64,000 bases of DNA from CAJQLB01 sp905479065 (GTDB lineage Bacteria > Bacteroidota > Bacteroidia > Flavobacteriales > Flavobacteriaceae): NCBI GenBank assembly GCA_943846735.1, contig OX044364.1:1612001-1676000 (forward strand), written 5' to 3'. The translations under genes were made by a program, and so were the position numbers. The notes beneath the pieces are model-generated. The model did not search any database. It was not told the DNA's origin and was given only the letters and a program-made list of their open reading frames with translations. Numbering within the stretch: position 1 is the first letter of the stretch; every line of letters starts with the position of its first letter. This document shows, one piece after another, positions 8,575-16,637 of this stretch.

Positions 8575-9663
8575 ATGGCGAAGAAATATTATATTGACCC
8601 AGATATTAAAAATGCAGAGACACTTCCAACAGTGTTTTATAAAGACACTCATACTTTTGATGCTGTTAAAAAAAATGTATTTCTTAAATCTTGGCAATTT
8701 ATTGGCGATGAGAGCCTTGTAGCTCTCCCTCAAAGCGTTTATCCCTTTATTCTTTTAGATGGTTTTTTGACAGAACCCATGTTGTTAACTCGTAACAGCA
8801 AAGAAGAACTCAGTTGTCTCACTAACGTATGTACACATCGTGGAAATATTGTAGCTCTTCATCCTGGCAAGAGTAAAAAATTAACCTGCATGTATCACGG
8901 AAGACGATTTAATCTCAATGGAGAGTTTGAACACATGCCTGAATTTGGTGATGCAGAAAATTTTCCTCGCCCTTGTGACAATTTACATAGGTTCCCCTTA
9001 AAAAAATGGGGGCCATTACTTTTTGCCGGACTTAATCCATCATTTGATTTTCAACAAGTCATTGATAAAATGAAAGAGCGCATTGGTTTTCTTCCCATTG
9101 ACGAATTTATTTTAGACACAACCATTTCTAAAGATTTTTTAGTGCACGCACATTGGGCACTTTATTGTGACAATTATTTAGAAGGTTTTCATGTGCCTTT
9201 TGTTCACGAAGACTTAAATGCAATTTTAGATTACGGTAGCTATAAAACAGAAGTTTATGATTTTTGTAATTTACAAATAGGCTATACTAATGATGCAAGT
9301 GAGGTATTTGACCTACCCGAGGATCATGTAGATTTTGGTAAAAATGTAGCTGCATATTATTACTGGGTATTCCCAAATATGATGTTTAACTTCTATCCAT
9401 GGGGTTTATCTGTAAATATTGTTAAACCCTTAGATATGAATCGAACAAAAGTCTCGTTTCTGTCTTATGTCTATGACCCTTCAAAATATGATAAGGGTGC
9501 AGGAAGCTCTCTTGAAAAAGTTGAACGAGAGGATGAATTTGTTGTAGAAAACGTACAAAAAGGAGTCAAATCTTCATTTTATAATGCAGGAAGATTTTCT
9601 CCACAGAGAGAAAAAGGAGTCCATCATTTCCATTCATTACTTAGTAAATTTCTCAATGCATAA
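8575..9663 (+). CDS. Rieske non-heme iron oxygenase, alpha subunit
   Basis: Terminal oxygenase of the ring-hydroxylating / choline-monooxygenase superfamily, 362 residues. I chose the ATG at 8575 because upstream codons lie in the permease gene. Rieske cluster ligands are C86-x-H88 and C105-x2-H108 (CTHRG and CMYHG). The mononuclear iron site is DNYLEGFHVPFVH at about 199-211, giving His206 and His211 and bridging D199/E203. The substrate is unknown; the length and the iron site fit the single-subunit choline/carnitine-type oxygenases as well as aromatic ones. A matching ferredoxin and NADPH reductase lie 1.3-3.7 kb away on the other strand. Confidence 0.9.
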   Translation: MAKKYYIDPDIKNAETLPTVFYKDTHTFDAVKKNVFLKSWQFIGDESLVALPQSVYPFILLDGFLTEPMLLTRNSKEELSCLTNVCTHRGNIVALHPGKSKKLTCMYHGRRFNLNGEFEHMPEFGDAENFPRPCDNLHRFPLKKWGPLLFAGLNPSFDFQQVIDKMKERIGFLPIDEFILDTTISKDFLVHAHWALYCDNYLEGFHVPFVHEDLNAILDYGSYKTEVYDFCNLQIGYTNDASEVFDLPEDHVDFGKNVAAYYYWVFPNMMFNFYPWGLSVNIVKPLDMNRTKVSFLSYVYDPSKYDKGAGSSLEKVEREDEFVVENVQKGVKSSFYNAGRFSPQREKGVHHFHSLLSKFLNA

Positions 9664-9731
9664 ATTTCTTGCTCGAAATCGTTATAGTTTCTAATGCTTT
9701 CTTTAAATTTGTGCCTTTAAAATTTGAGCAA

Positions 9732-10910
9732 ATGAAACCAGATTTATTTGAAGCACCAGATTATTATAATTTAGATGATTTACTGAGTGAAGAACATAAG
9801 CTAGTGAGAGATGCAGCACGAGAATGGGTAAAACGTGATGTTTCTCCCATCATCGAAGATTATGCACAAAAAGCAGAATTCCCTTCGCAAATAATTAAAG
9901 GCTTGGCTGAAATTGGAGCCTTCGGCCCTTACATTCCAATGAATTATGGAGGCGCAGGCTTAGATCAAATATCATATGGTCTAATTATGCAAGAAATTGA
10001 ACGAGGAGATTCAGGAGTAAGAAGTACCGCATCCGTGCAATCATCGTTAGTCATGTATCCTATCTGGAAATATGGTTCGGAGGAGCAAAGACAAAAATTT
10101 CTACCAAAATTAGCCTCAGGAGAATGGATGGGATCTTTTGGTTTAACAGAACCTGATCATGGAAGTAATCCTGGTGGAATGACAACCAACTTTAAAGATA
10201 TGGGTGATCATTATTTGCTAAATGGCGCAAAACTTTGGATAAGTAATTCACCTTTTTGTGATGTTGCTGTCGTTTGGGCAAAAAACGAAGAAGGACGTAT
10301 CCATGGACTCATTGTTGAGCGTGGTATGGAAGGTTTTTCAACTCCAGAAACTCATAATAAATGGTCATTAAGAGCCTCTGCCACTGGTGAATTGATTTTT
10401 CAAGACGTTAAAGTTCCTAAAAATAACTTACTCCCCAACAAATCTGGTCTAGGTGCTCCGCTCGGCTGTTTAGATTCAGCTCGATATGGTATTGCATGGG
10501 GTGCTATTGGTGCCGCAATGGATTGTTACGATACCGCACTACGCTATTCCAAACAACGTATTCAATTTGGCAAACCTATTGCTGCTTTTCAATTACAGCA
10601 AAAAAAACTTGCTGAAATGATTACGGAAATCACGAAAGCACAACTGCTTGCCTTAAGACTAGGACAATTAAAAAATGAGAATAAAGCGACCTCGGCACAA
10701 ATATCAATGGCTAAGCGTAATAATGTTGATATGGCAATCAAAATAGCGCGCGAAGCGAGACAAATGCTCGGTGGTATGGGTATAACTGGCGAATACAGTA
10801 TCATGCGACACATGATGAACTTAGAAAGTGTAATTACCTATGAAGGAACTCATGATATTCACTTACTAATTACAGGATTAGATATTACAGGTTTAAACGC
10901 CTTTAAATAA
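9732..10910 (+). CDS. acyl-CoA dehydrogenase, glutaryl-CoA dehydrogenase-like
   Basis: FAD-dependent acyl-CoA dehydrogenase, 392 residues from the ATG at 9732 (the region upstream to 9669 is open but not family-like). Signatures are RGDSGVRSTASVQSSL, GSFGLTEPDHGSNP (FAD/substrate loop), and the C-terminal catalytic-base segment TYEGTHDIHLL, which matches glutaryl-CoA dehydrogenase (Glu in YEGT). GCDH decarboxylates glutaryl-CoA to crotonyl-CoA at the end of lysine and tryptophan breakdown. A saccharopine dehydrogenase gene for lysine lies 20 kb away. It follows the Rieske gene by 68 bases on the same strand and may share its transcript. Confidence 0.88.
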   Translation: MKPDLFEAPDYYNLDDLLSEEHKLVRDAAREWVKRDVSPIIEDYAQKAEFPSQIIKGLAEIGAFGPYIPMNYGGAGLDQISYGLIMQEIERGDSGVRSTASVQSSLVMYPIWKYGSEEQRQKFLPKLASGEWMGSFGLTEPDHGSNPGGMTTNFKDMGDHYLLNGAKLWISNSPFCDVAVVWAKNEEGRIHGLIVERGMEGFSTPETHNKWSLRASATGELIFQDVKVPKNNLLPNKSGLGAPLGCLDSARYGIAWGAIGAAMDCYDTALRYSKQRIQFGKPIAAFQLQQKKLAEMITEITKAQLLALRLGQLKNENKATSAQISMAKRNNVDMAIKIAREARQMLGGMGITGEYSIMRHMMNLESVITYEGTHDIHLLITGLDITGLNAFK

Positions 10911-10937
10911 ATTCTAGAGAAAACGTCATCAAAATAT

Positions 10938-11270
10938 TTAACTCTCGGGAGCTATCTCAATTTTTAATCCTTCCATTTCTGGATTGATTTGAATTTGACA
11001 CCCTAATCTTGAATTCTCTTTTACATAGAAAGCTTCCGAAAGCATGGCTTCCTCTTCGTCTTGTTTTGATGGCAAGTTATGGTTAGACAATATGTAGCAT
11101 TGACATGAGGCACACATTGCCATGCCGCCACAGGTACCAATGGTACCCTCAGGAGCAAGTTCGTAGGATCTTATAACCTCCATTAAATTCATGGCCATAT
11201 CCGTGGGAGCATCGATGTTATGAGAGACACCATTGCGATCAAGTATTGTTATGTTGACATCTTGATCCAA
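10938..11270 (-). CDS. 2Fe-2S ferredoxin, adrenodoxin/plant type
   Basis: Small electron carrier of 110 residues. Cluster ligands Cys47, Cys53, Cys56 and Cys91 are visible (TCGGMAMCASC, then LGCQ), with the C-x5-C-x2-C spacing of [2Fe-2S] ferredoxins. The start is remarkable: the only in-frame start before the fold is a TTG at 11270, immediately after the TAA of the FNR gene and in the same frame. Probably co-translated with FNR. Predicted partner of the reductase upstream and, by context, of the Rieske oxygenase at 8575-9663. Confidence 0.92.
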   Translation of the reverse strand: MDQDVNITILDRNGVSHNIDAPTDMAMNLMEVIRSYELAPEGTIGTCGGMAMCASCQCYILSNHNLPSKQDEEEAMLSEAFYVKENSRLGCQIQINPEMEGLKIEIAPES

Positions 11271-12332
11271 TTATTCAATTTTTTTAACAACGGCTTTAGG
11301 AGCTTCTTTTCTAGTACCATCAAAACCATTAATCCCACTCACGGTGGTATATTTTAGAACATATTTTTTTCCGGGGTTGATAATACGATACGCGGCTTGG
11401 CACATCAATGTTGCTTCATGAAAACCACATAAAATGAGTTTTAATTTTCCCGGGTAAGTATTGACATCTCCAATAGCGAAAACACCTGGAATATTGGTTT
11501 GATAATCTAATGAATTGTTAACTTTAATCGCGTTTTTTTCAATATTAAGCCCCCAGTTTGCAATAGGCCCAAGTTTTGGAGATAAGCCAAAGAGAGGAAT
11601 AAAATGATCACACATCAAGTTAAACTCTTCATCACTATCTGATGATTTTTTAACAGTAACACCTGTCACGTGATTATGACCTAAAATACTTGTAACCTCT
11701 GCAGGAGTCACCAAATTCACCAACCCTTTGTTTTTTAATTCTTGAACTTTCTCCACCGAATCTAAAGCGCCTCTAAATTCATTTCTTCTGTGAATTAGCG
11801 TTACTTTTGAAGCAATTTTACTTAAAAAAATACTCCAATCTAAGGCAGAATCACCTCCTCCTGCAATAACAATGTTTTTATCTCTATAAATTTCGGGATC
11901 TTTTATAATATACTCAACACCATGATCCTCAAAATTAGAAATATTAGATATTGGTGGTTTTCTTGGCTCAAAACTTCCAAGTCCTCCAGCAATTGCAACA
12001 ACAGGTGCTTGATGCTTAGTCCCTTTATTAGTAGTAACTATAAAGGTTCCGTCTGCTTGTTTTTCCATTGTTTCTGCGCGCTCTCCTAGTGTGAATCCAG
12101 GCTGAAATTGCCGACACTGTTCCATCAAATTATCAGTTAATTCCCCTGCTAAAATTTCAGGAAATCCAGGAATATCATAAATAGGCTTCTTCGGGTAAAT
12201 CTCTGAGCACTGTCCACCAATTTGGGGGAGCGCATCAATTAAATGACATTTAAGTTTTAAAAGACCTGCTTCAAACACAGCAAATAATCCAGTAGGACCA
12301 GCTCCAATGATAAGTATATCGGTTGTAATCAT
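11271..12332 (-). CDS. ferredoxin-NADP reductase, thioredoxin-reductase-like
   Basis: FAD/NADPH oxidoreductase of 353 residues. FAD-binding ILIIGAGPTGL at residues 7-16, NADPH-binding IVIAGGGDSALDW near 156-168, and a C-terminal FAIGDVN motif. It lacks the CxxC redox pair of true thioredoxin reductases, so it fits the type-2 (YumC-like) ferredoxin reductase family. It passes electrons from NADPH to the ferredoxin encoded directly after it. The two genes share one frame with only TAA between them. Upstream of FNR, a 66-base gap separates it from the NifU-like gene. Confidence 0.93.
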   Translation of the reverse strand: MITTDILIIGAGPTGLFAVFEAGLLKLKCHLIDALPQIGGQCSEIYPKKPIYDIPGFPEILAGELTDNLMEQCRQFQPGFTLGERAETMEKQADGTFIVTTNKGTKHQAPVVAIAGGLGSFEPRKPPISNISNFEDHGVEYIIKDPEIYRDKNIVIAGGGDSALDWSIFLSKIASKVTLIHRRNEFRGALDSVEKVQELKNKGLVNLVTPAEVTSILGHNHVTGVTVKKSSDSDEEFNLMCDHFIPLFGLSPKLGPIANWGLNIEKNAIKVNNSLDYQTNIPGVFAIGDVNTYPGKLKLILCGFHEATLMCQAAYRIINPGKKYVLKYTTVSGINGFDGTRKEAPKAVVKKIE

Positions 12333-12398
12333 TAAAAATTCAATTTATTACTGCTAAAATAAATACTTTAGTTTTTTGAAAAGGTGACTAATGTCACA

Positions 12399-12641
12399 TT
12401 AGGCTTCAATATTTACGACACTTTCAATTTGAGGCGCATACTTTTTAATTGTCATCTCAACACCAGACTTAAGGGTCATTTGATTAACACTACAACTTGT
12501 ACATGCTCCTTGTAATTGCACCTTTACTAGGGTGCCATTTTCAATTGACAATAATGAGATGTCTCCACCATCACTTTGTAAAAATGGTCGAATTTCATCC
12601 AAGGCTTTTTCAATATTTAATTTGAGCTCATCTGAAGTCAT
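12399..12641 (-). CDS. NifU C-terminal-domain (Nfu-type) iron-sulfur scaffold
   Basis: Fe-S cluster carrier of 80 residues consisting only of the NifU C-terminal domain. The CxxC ligand pair is Cys47 and Cys50 in GACTSCSVNQMTLK. Likely delivers clusters to apo-proteins such as the adjacent ferredoxin. It is 3 bases downstream of mrp, so the two are one unit (Fe-S biogenesis) feeding the FNR/ferredoxin genes that follow. Confidence 0.94.
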   Translation of the reverse strand: MTSDELKLNIEKALDEIRPFLQSDGGDISLLSIENGTLVKVQLQGACTSCSVNQMTLKSGVEMTIKKYAPQIESVVNIEA

Positions 12642-12644
12642 AAC

Positions 12645-13778
12645 TTATTTGTTTACTGCTGCACAACCAGCCATTGTCGTTATTTTTATTGCTTCTGTTG
12701 GAGGTAACGCTGTGTGTCTAGTCACCACCTCCTGCACAACTTTTCTAGTAAGGTTTTCAAAAGCCAACTCTAACGGAGACCCATTCTGTAGGGCTGCTGG
12801 ACGACCGATGTCACCTGCTTCACGTATACTTTGAACCAATGGAATATCTCCTAAAAACGGTACTTGCAAATCTTCTGCTAAGTTTTTTGCACCATCTTTG
12901 CCAAAAATGTAATATTTGTTTTCTGGTAATTCTTCTGGTATAAAATAGGACATGTTTTCAATAATTCCTAAAACAGGAACGTTGATACTATCTTGTTGAA
13001 ACATCGCCACGCCTTTTTTCGCATCTGCCAAGGCAACATTTTGAGGGGTACTAATCACAACTGATCCAGTTATTGGCAAAGATTGCATGATACTTAAGTG
13101 TATATCACCAGTCCCTGGAGGTAAATCAATTAATAAAAAATCTAAGTTACCCCAGGCAGCATCAAATATCATTTGATTTAAAGCTTTGGAAGCCATCGGT
13201 CCACGCCAAACAACAGCTTGATCTGGTTTTGTAAAAAACCCTATTGATAATACTTTTACACCATAATTTTCTACTGGTTTCATTTTTGATACGCCATCAA
13301 CATTAACCGCCAATGGACGCTCATTAACCACATCAAACATAATAGGGATTGATGGTCCATAGATGTCGGCATCTAAAATTCCAACTTTAAAACCCATTTT
13401 AGATAAAGTCACAGCTAGATTTGCAGTCACCGTTGATTTCCCTACTCCTCCTTTACCAGATGCCACTGCTACAATATTTTGAATCCCTGGAATCGGGCTC
13501 CCTTTTATTTCATTTTTTGGTTTGGCTGCAGCTTCAACCTTCACATTAACCGTGATTTTAGCCTTTTCATAAACGTTATCATGAATAACTTTCATGATGT
13601 CAACTTCGGTTCTCTTTTTTGCTTGTAATGTTGGATTAGAAATGGTGATATCGATAATTACTTCATCTGCAAAAACAACGATATTTTTAACCGCTCCACT
13701 GTCAATCATGTTCGCTCCTTCTCCTGGTGCAGAGATGGTCTTCAAAGCATTTGAAACGTCTTGTTTATTTAATTTCAC
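12645..13778 (-). CDS. mrp: Mrp/ApbC-family iron-sulfur cluster carrier ATPase
   Basis: P-loop NTPase of the NBP35/Mrp family that inserts Fe-S clusters. About 377 residues. An N-terminal DUF59/MIP18-like domain (1-85) precedes the deviant Walker A ASGKGGVGKST near 108-118 and the DADIYGPSIP and DLPPGTGD motifs. Start is GTG, either 13784 or (preferred, since the family begins M-K-L-N) 13778. The CxxC that usually bridges the cluster between dimers, downstream of NMSY, is missing; the equivalent segment is PEELPENKYYIFG. This is seen in several Bacteroidota Mrp sequences as far as I recall. Followed closely by the NifU-like gene. Confidence 0.92.
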   Translation of the reverse strand: MKLNKQDVSNALKTISAPGEGANMIDSGAVKNIVVFADEVIIDITISNPTLQAKKRTEVDIMKVIHDNVYEKAKITVNVKVEAAAKPKNEIKGSPIPGIQNIVAVASGKGGVGKSTVTANLAVTLSKMGFKVGILDADIYGPSIPIMFDVVNERPLAVNVDGVSKMKPVENYGVKVLSIGFFTKPDQAVVWRGPMASKALNQMIFDAAWGNLDFLLIDLPPGTGDIHLSIMQSLPITGSVVISTPQNVALADAKKGVAMFQQDSINVPVLGIIENMSYFIPEELPENKYYIFGKDGAKNLAEDLQVPFLGDIPLVQSIREAGDIGRPAALQNGSPLELAFENLTRKVVQEVVTRHTALPPTEAIKITTMAGCAAVNK

Positions 13779-13875
13779 ACTCACTAATTTAGATTAATTC
13801 TAAGGTACAAATATACTGTGAATACTTCGAAATAGGAAGTAGTTTAATTGAAATGATTGATAGCACAATCTTGAT

Positions 13876-14208
13876 TTATGATAGTTCTTTTAGGGGGTCC
13901 CAATAGACCAAATCTAAATTTTGTATTTGATTATTTACAATCTCAATACCTTCATTTTCTAAAAGTTGTTGCATCAGATTTGTTCCTTCAAAATGGTGTT
14001 TCCCCGTCAAAAGTCCTTTTTTATTTACTACACGATGTGCTGGAACGTTTTTATCATGTGAACTGTTCATGGCGTAGCCAACCATCCTTGCACTTCTTGC
14101 AGCTCCTAAATAAGCACCTATTGCACCATAACTTGTAACCCTGCCAAAAGGAACTAACCGAGCAACTTCGTAAACTTTGTCAAAAAAATTTAAAGTTTCT
14201 ATTTTCAT
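13876..14208 (-). CDS. alkyltransferase-like (ATL) DNA repair protein
   Basis: Homologue of the MGMT C-terminal DNA-binding domain, 110 residues from ATG 14208 (a GTG three bases upstream is possible). MGMT features are GRVTSYGAIGAYLG, the RSARMVGYAM Arg-finger segment and the catalytic loop. In that loop the methyl-accepting Cys of PCHRV is Ala (VPAHRVVNKKG). That is the hallmark of ATLs, which cannot transfer alkyl groups but bind O6-alkylguanine and recruit nucleotide excision repair; Thermus TTHA1564 also has PAHR. Directly downstream of lysE with no gap. Confidence 0.92.
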   Translation of the reverse strand: MKIETLNFFDKVYEVARLVPFGRVTSYGAIGAYLGAARSARMVGYAMNSSHDKNVPAHRVVNKKGLLTGKHHFEGTNLMQQLLENEGIEIVNNQIQNLDLVYWDPLKELS

Positions 14209-14211
14209 CAC

Positions 14212-14841
14212 TTACATTTCTTTAATAATGTTAATCAGTGTTACAACGGCTATCATTCCTGTAATAAAGCCAATGGTATAATTCATGCTTTTTTGAGACG
14301 TCCATTTTTCATTCTTAATCTTATCAAAAAAGAAAATATAGATATACAACATCACGAAAGTTCCTGTCGTAGCGCCTGCAACATATGAGATGACGCTGTA
14401 AGTTTTAAAGCTTAGTAATCCAAAGGATGACAAAGTCAATGTCATGTAGGCCTGGTACGGAATAGGAAATACATTCAATGAAGATAGAAGCATTCCTTGA
14501 AAAAAACGTCTGTGTTTACTTCTAACATTCGCATCAATATTTGGTTTTGGTTGTTTTCTTGCCAATACTAAATAATAAATCGTGATTAAAATAAAAATAA
14601 CTAAAGCAACGCGCTGCAGTATATCAATAACTTCTGGATGCTGGCTGAGATATTTAGAAAAAATTGTGGCTAAATATGTTTGAACTCCCACAATTAGGCA
14701 AACTCCCAAAGCAAATAATATCCCACGAGAAGCGCCTTCTTTAAGACTGATTTTTGCGACAGTCATATTGAGTAACCCCGGAGGAATCACTCCGATAAAA
14801 GCAATGACAAGTCCTAAAAAGAAAATTACCGTAATACCCAA
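14212..14841 (-). CDS. LysE/RhtB-family amino-acid exporter
   Basis: Inner-membrane export protein of 209 residues with about 6 helices; GVIPPGLLNMTVAKIS at residues 17-32 is the LysE N-terminal signature. The only start that keeps the first helix is a TTG at 14841, which lies two codons after the trmB TAA in the same frame; the first ATG would delete that helix. Part of the trmB-lysE-ATL run. Exported compound unknown (lysine, homoserine and arginine are typical). Confidence 0.85.
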   Translation of the reverse strand: MGITVIFFLGLVIAFIGVIPPGLLNMTVAKISLKEGASRGILFALGVCLIVGVQTYLATIFSKYLSQHPEVIDILQRVALVIFILITIYYLVLARKQPKPNIDANVRSKHRRFFQGMLLSSLNVFPIPYQAYMTLTLSSFGLLSFKTYSVISYVAGATTGTFVMLYIYIFFFDKIKNEKWTSQKSMNYTIGFITGMIAVVTLINIIKEM

Positions 14842-14844
14842 TAG

Positions 14845-15519
14845 TTACTTTATTTTGAATCTAATATACGTAATTGCTTTATCATCCTTTAAATACTGCC
14901 CTTCATAATAAGTTTGAATAGAGGTCACTTCTTCCGGACTGCCTTCTTGATGATAGACATCATGATTTGAATACAAGATCTCATGACCTTCCCCATGCAG
15001 TAATCCTAAAGTATACCCATGCATAAATTCGCTATCTGTTTTCAAATTAACAATGCCGTCGGGTTTTAATATTTTTTTGTAGCGTTTTAAAAAAACAGTA
15101 TTTGTCATTCTGTGTTTCGTGCGCTTATACTTGATTTGTGGATCTGGAAAAGTAATCCAAATTTCATCAATCTCATTATCGTCAAAGAGGTATTCAATTA
15201 ATTCGATTTGTGCTCTGATAAAAGCCACATTAGACATACTTTCTTCAACCGCAGTTTTTGCGCCTCTCCAAAAGCGTGCGCCTTTAATATCAATACCTAT
15301 AAAATTCTTATGTGGATATTTTTTAGCCAATTCAACACTATACTCTCCTTTACCACATCCTAATTCAAGCACAATTGGTTTCGTGTTTTTAAAAACCTTT
15401 TGATGCCAATTCCCTTTAAATTCATATCGTGATGCTACCAACTCTTCTCGAGAGGGCTGAAAGACATTATGAAAGCTTTCGTTTTCCTTAAATCTTTTAA
15501 GCTTATTTTTACTTCCCAC
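14845..15519 (-). CDS. trmB: tRNA (guanine-N7)-methyltransferase
   Basis: SAM enzyme forming m7G46 in tRNA, 224 residues. I place the start at the GTG at 15519 (frame opens at TTG 15528) because the family in flavobacteria begins G-S-K-N-K-L-K-R-F as here. SAM motif LELGCGKGEYSVELA, acidic GIDIKGARFW and the TFPDPQIKYKRTKHR active-site signature are all present. First gene of the trmB-lysE-ATL operon; divergent from the glycosyltransferase. Confidence 0.95.
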   Translation of the reverse strand: MGSKNKLKRFKENESFHNVFQPSREELVASRYEFKGNWHQKVFKNTKPIVLELGCGKGEYSVELAKKYPHKNFIGIDIKGARFWRGAKTAVEESMSNVAFIRAQIELIEYLFDDNEIDEIWITFPDPQIKYKRTKHRMTNTVFLKRYKKILKPDGIVNLKTDSEFMHGYTLGLLHGEGHEILYSNHDVYHQEGSPEEVTSIQTYYEGQYLKDDKAITYIRFKIK

Positions 15520-15575
15520 TAGTATCAAAAATTTTGAGTAAAATTAACTAAACATTTTAGGTTTACATTTATTTT

Positions 15576-16637
15576 ATGAAAGAAAAACAACGAATTTTAG
15601 TTGCTCCGTTAAATTGGGGGTTGGGTCATGCTACACGTTGTATCCCAATTATAAAGATATTGATAGAGCAAAATTTTGAACCAATTCTTGCAAGTGACGG
15701 TGCTGCTTTAGCCTTATTACAGAAAGAATTCCCCAAGCTAAACTTCGTTAATTTACCATCTTATAATATAACCTACAGCAGCACAAGTATCTTTTTTAAA
15801 TTAACCATGCTTTGGCAGTTAAGGCATGTTTTAAAGACCATTAAATTAGAACATGAAGCAGTAAAAAAAATTATTAATGATTATCAAATTTGCGCAATCA
15901 TCTCTGACAATAGATTTGGTGTTGTTTCAAAAAACATTCCATGTGCGTTCGTAACACATCAAACAACTGTTTTAAGTGGATACACCACTTGGATTAGCAC
16001 CAAAATCAATCACTACTACATCAATAAATTTAATGAATGCTGGGTGCCAGACCATGATAAAACTCATAATTTGAGCGGCATATTAGGACATGCTAGTAAG
16101 CCTAATATACCTGTGCGCTATCTCGGTCCTTTAAGCCGTTTTAGTAAAAAGCCTGAAAATATCTTATACGATTATCTGCTTTTGATATCAGGACCCGAAC
16201 CACAAAGAACAGTTCTTGAGAAAATTCTTTTAACAGAGTTTGAATCTTATCATGGTAAGGTTGTGTTAGTAAGGGGCGTAGTCGAAGCACATCAAACCAT
16301 GATCACTGTTGGTCATATTGATGTATATAATTTTTTGACAAGTGCAGATTTGGAAACAAAGATACTTCAGAGTAAAATCATCATTGCGAGACCTGGATAC
16401 ACCACTATTATGGATTTGGCCATCTTAGGAAAAACAGCGTTTTTTATTCCGACACCGGGACAGTATGAACAACTTTATTTAGCTAAACGCCTAGAACAAT
16501 TAAATATCGCACCTTTTTGCAACCAACATCATTTTGAGATAAAACAATTACATGATATACACACTTACAAAGGCTTTGAAATCACGCCTAGCCTCTTAGA
16601 TTATGATACATTATTTAGCTTTTTCAAGCGTAAATGA
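15576..16637 (+). CDS. MurG-like family 28 glycosyltransferase
   Basis: Predicted GT-B glycosyltransferase, 353 residues. The N-terminus LNWGLGHATRCIPI has the G-x-G-H-xx-R nucleotide-site pattern seen in MurG/UDP-GlcNAc transferases, and the C-terminal half has the acceptor-proximal ARPGYTTIMDLAILGK segment. Found in many flavobacteria as a glycosyltransferase of unknown acceptor; unlikely to be MurG itself, which belongs with the dcw cluster. Its last 27 bases overlap convergently with the 3' end of the sensor kinase. Confidence 0.82.
   Translation: MKEKQRILVAPLNWGLGHATRCIPIIKILIEQNFEPILASDGAALALLQKEFPKLNFVNLPSYNITYSSTSIFFKLTMLWQLRHVLKTIKLEHEAVKKIINDYQICAIISDNRFGVVSKNIPCAFVTHQTTVLSGYTTWISTKINHYYINKFNECWVPDHDKTHNLSGILGHASKPNIPVRYLGPLSRFSKKPENILYDYLLLISGPEPQRTVLEKILLTEFESYHGKVVLVRGVVEAHQTMITVGHIDVYNFLTSADLETKILQSKIIIARPGYTTIMDLAILGKTAFFIPTPGQYEQLYLAKRLEQLNIAPFCNQHHFEIKQLHDIHTYKGFEITPSLLDYDTLFSFFKRK

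Noticed and set aside
13778..13784. Choice between GTG 13784 and GTG 13778 for mrp
   Set aside because: Not a separate feature; 13778 is preferred because the protein then begins M-K-L-N like relatives.
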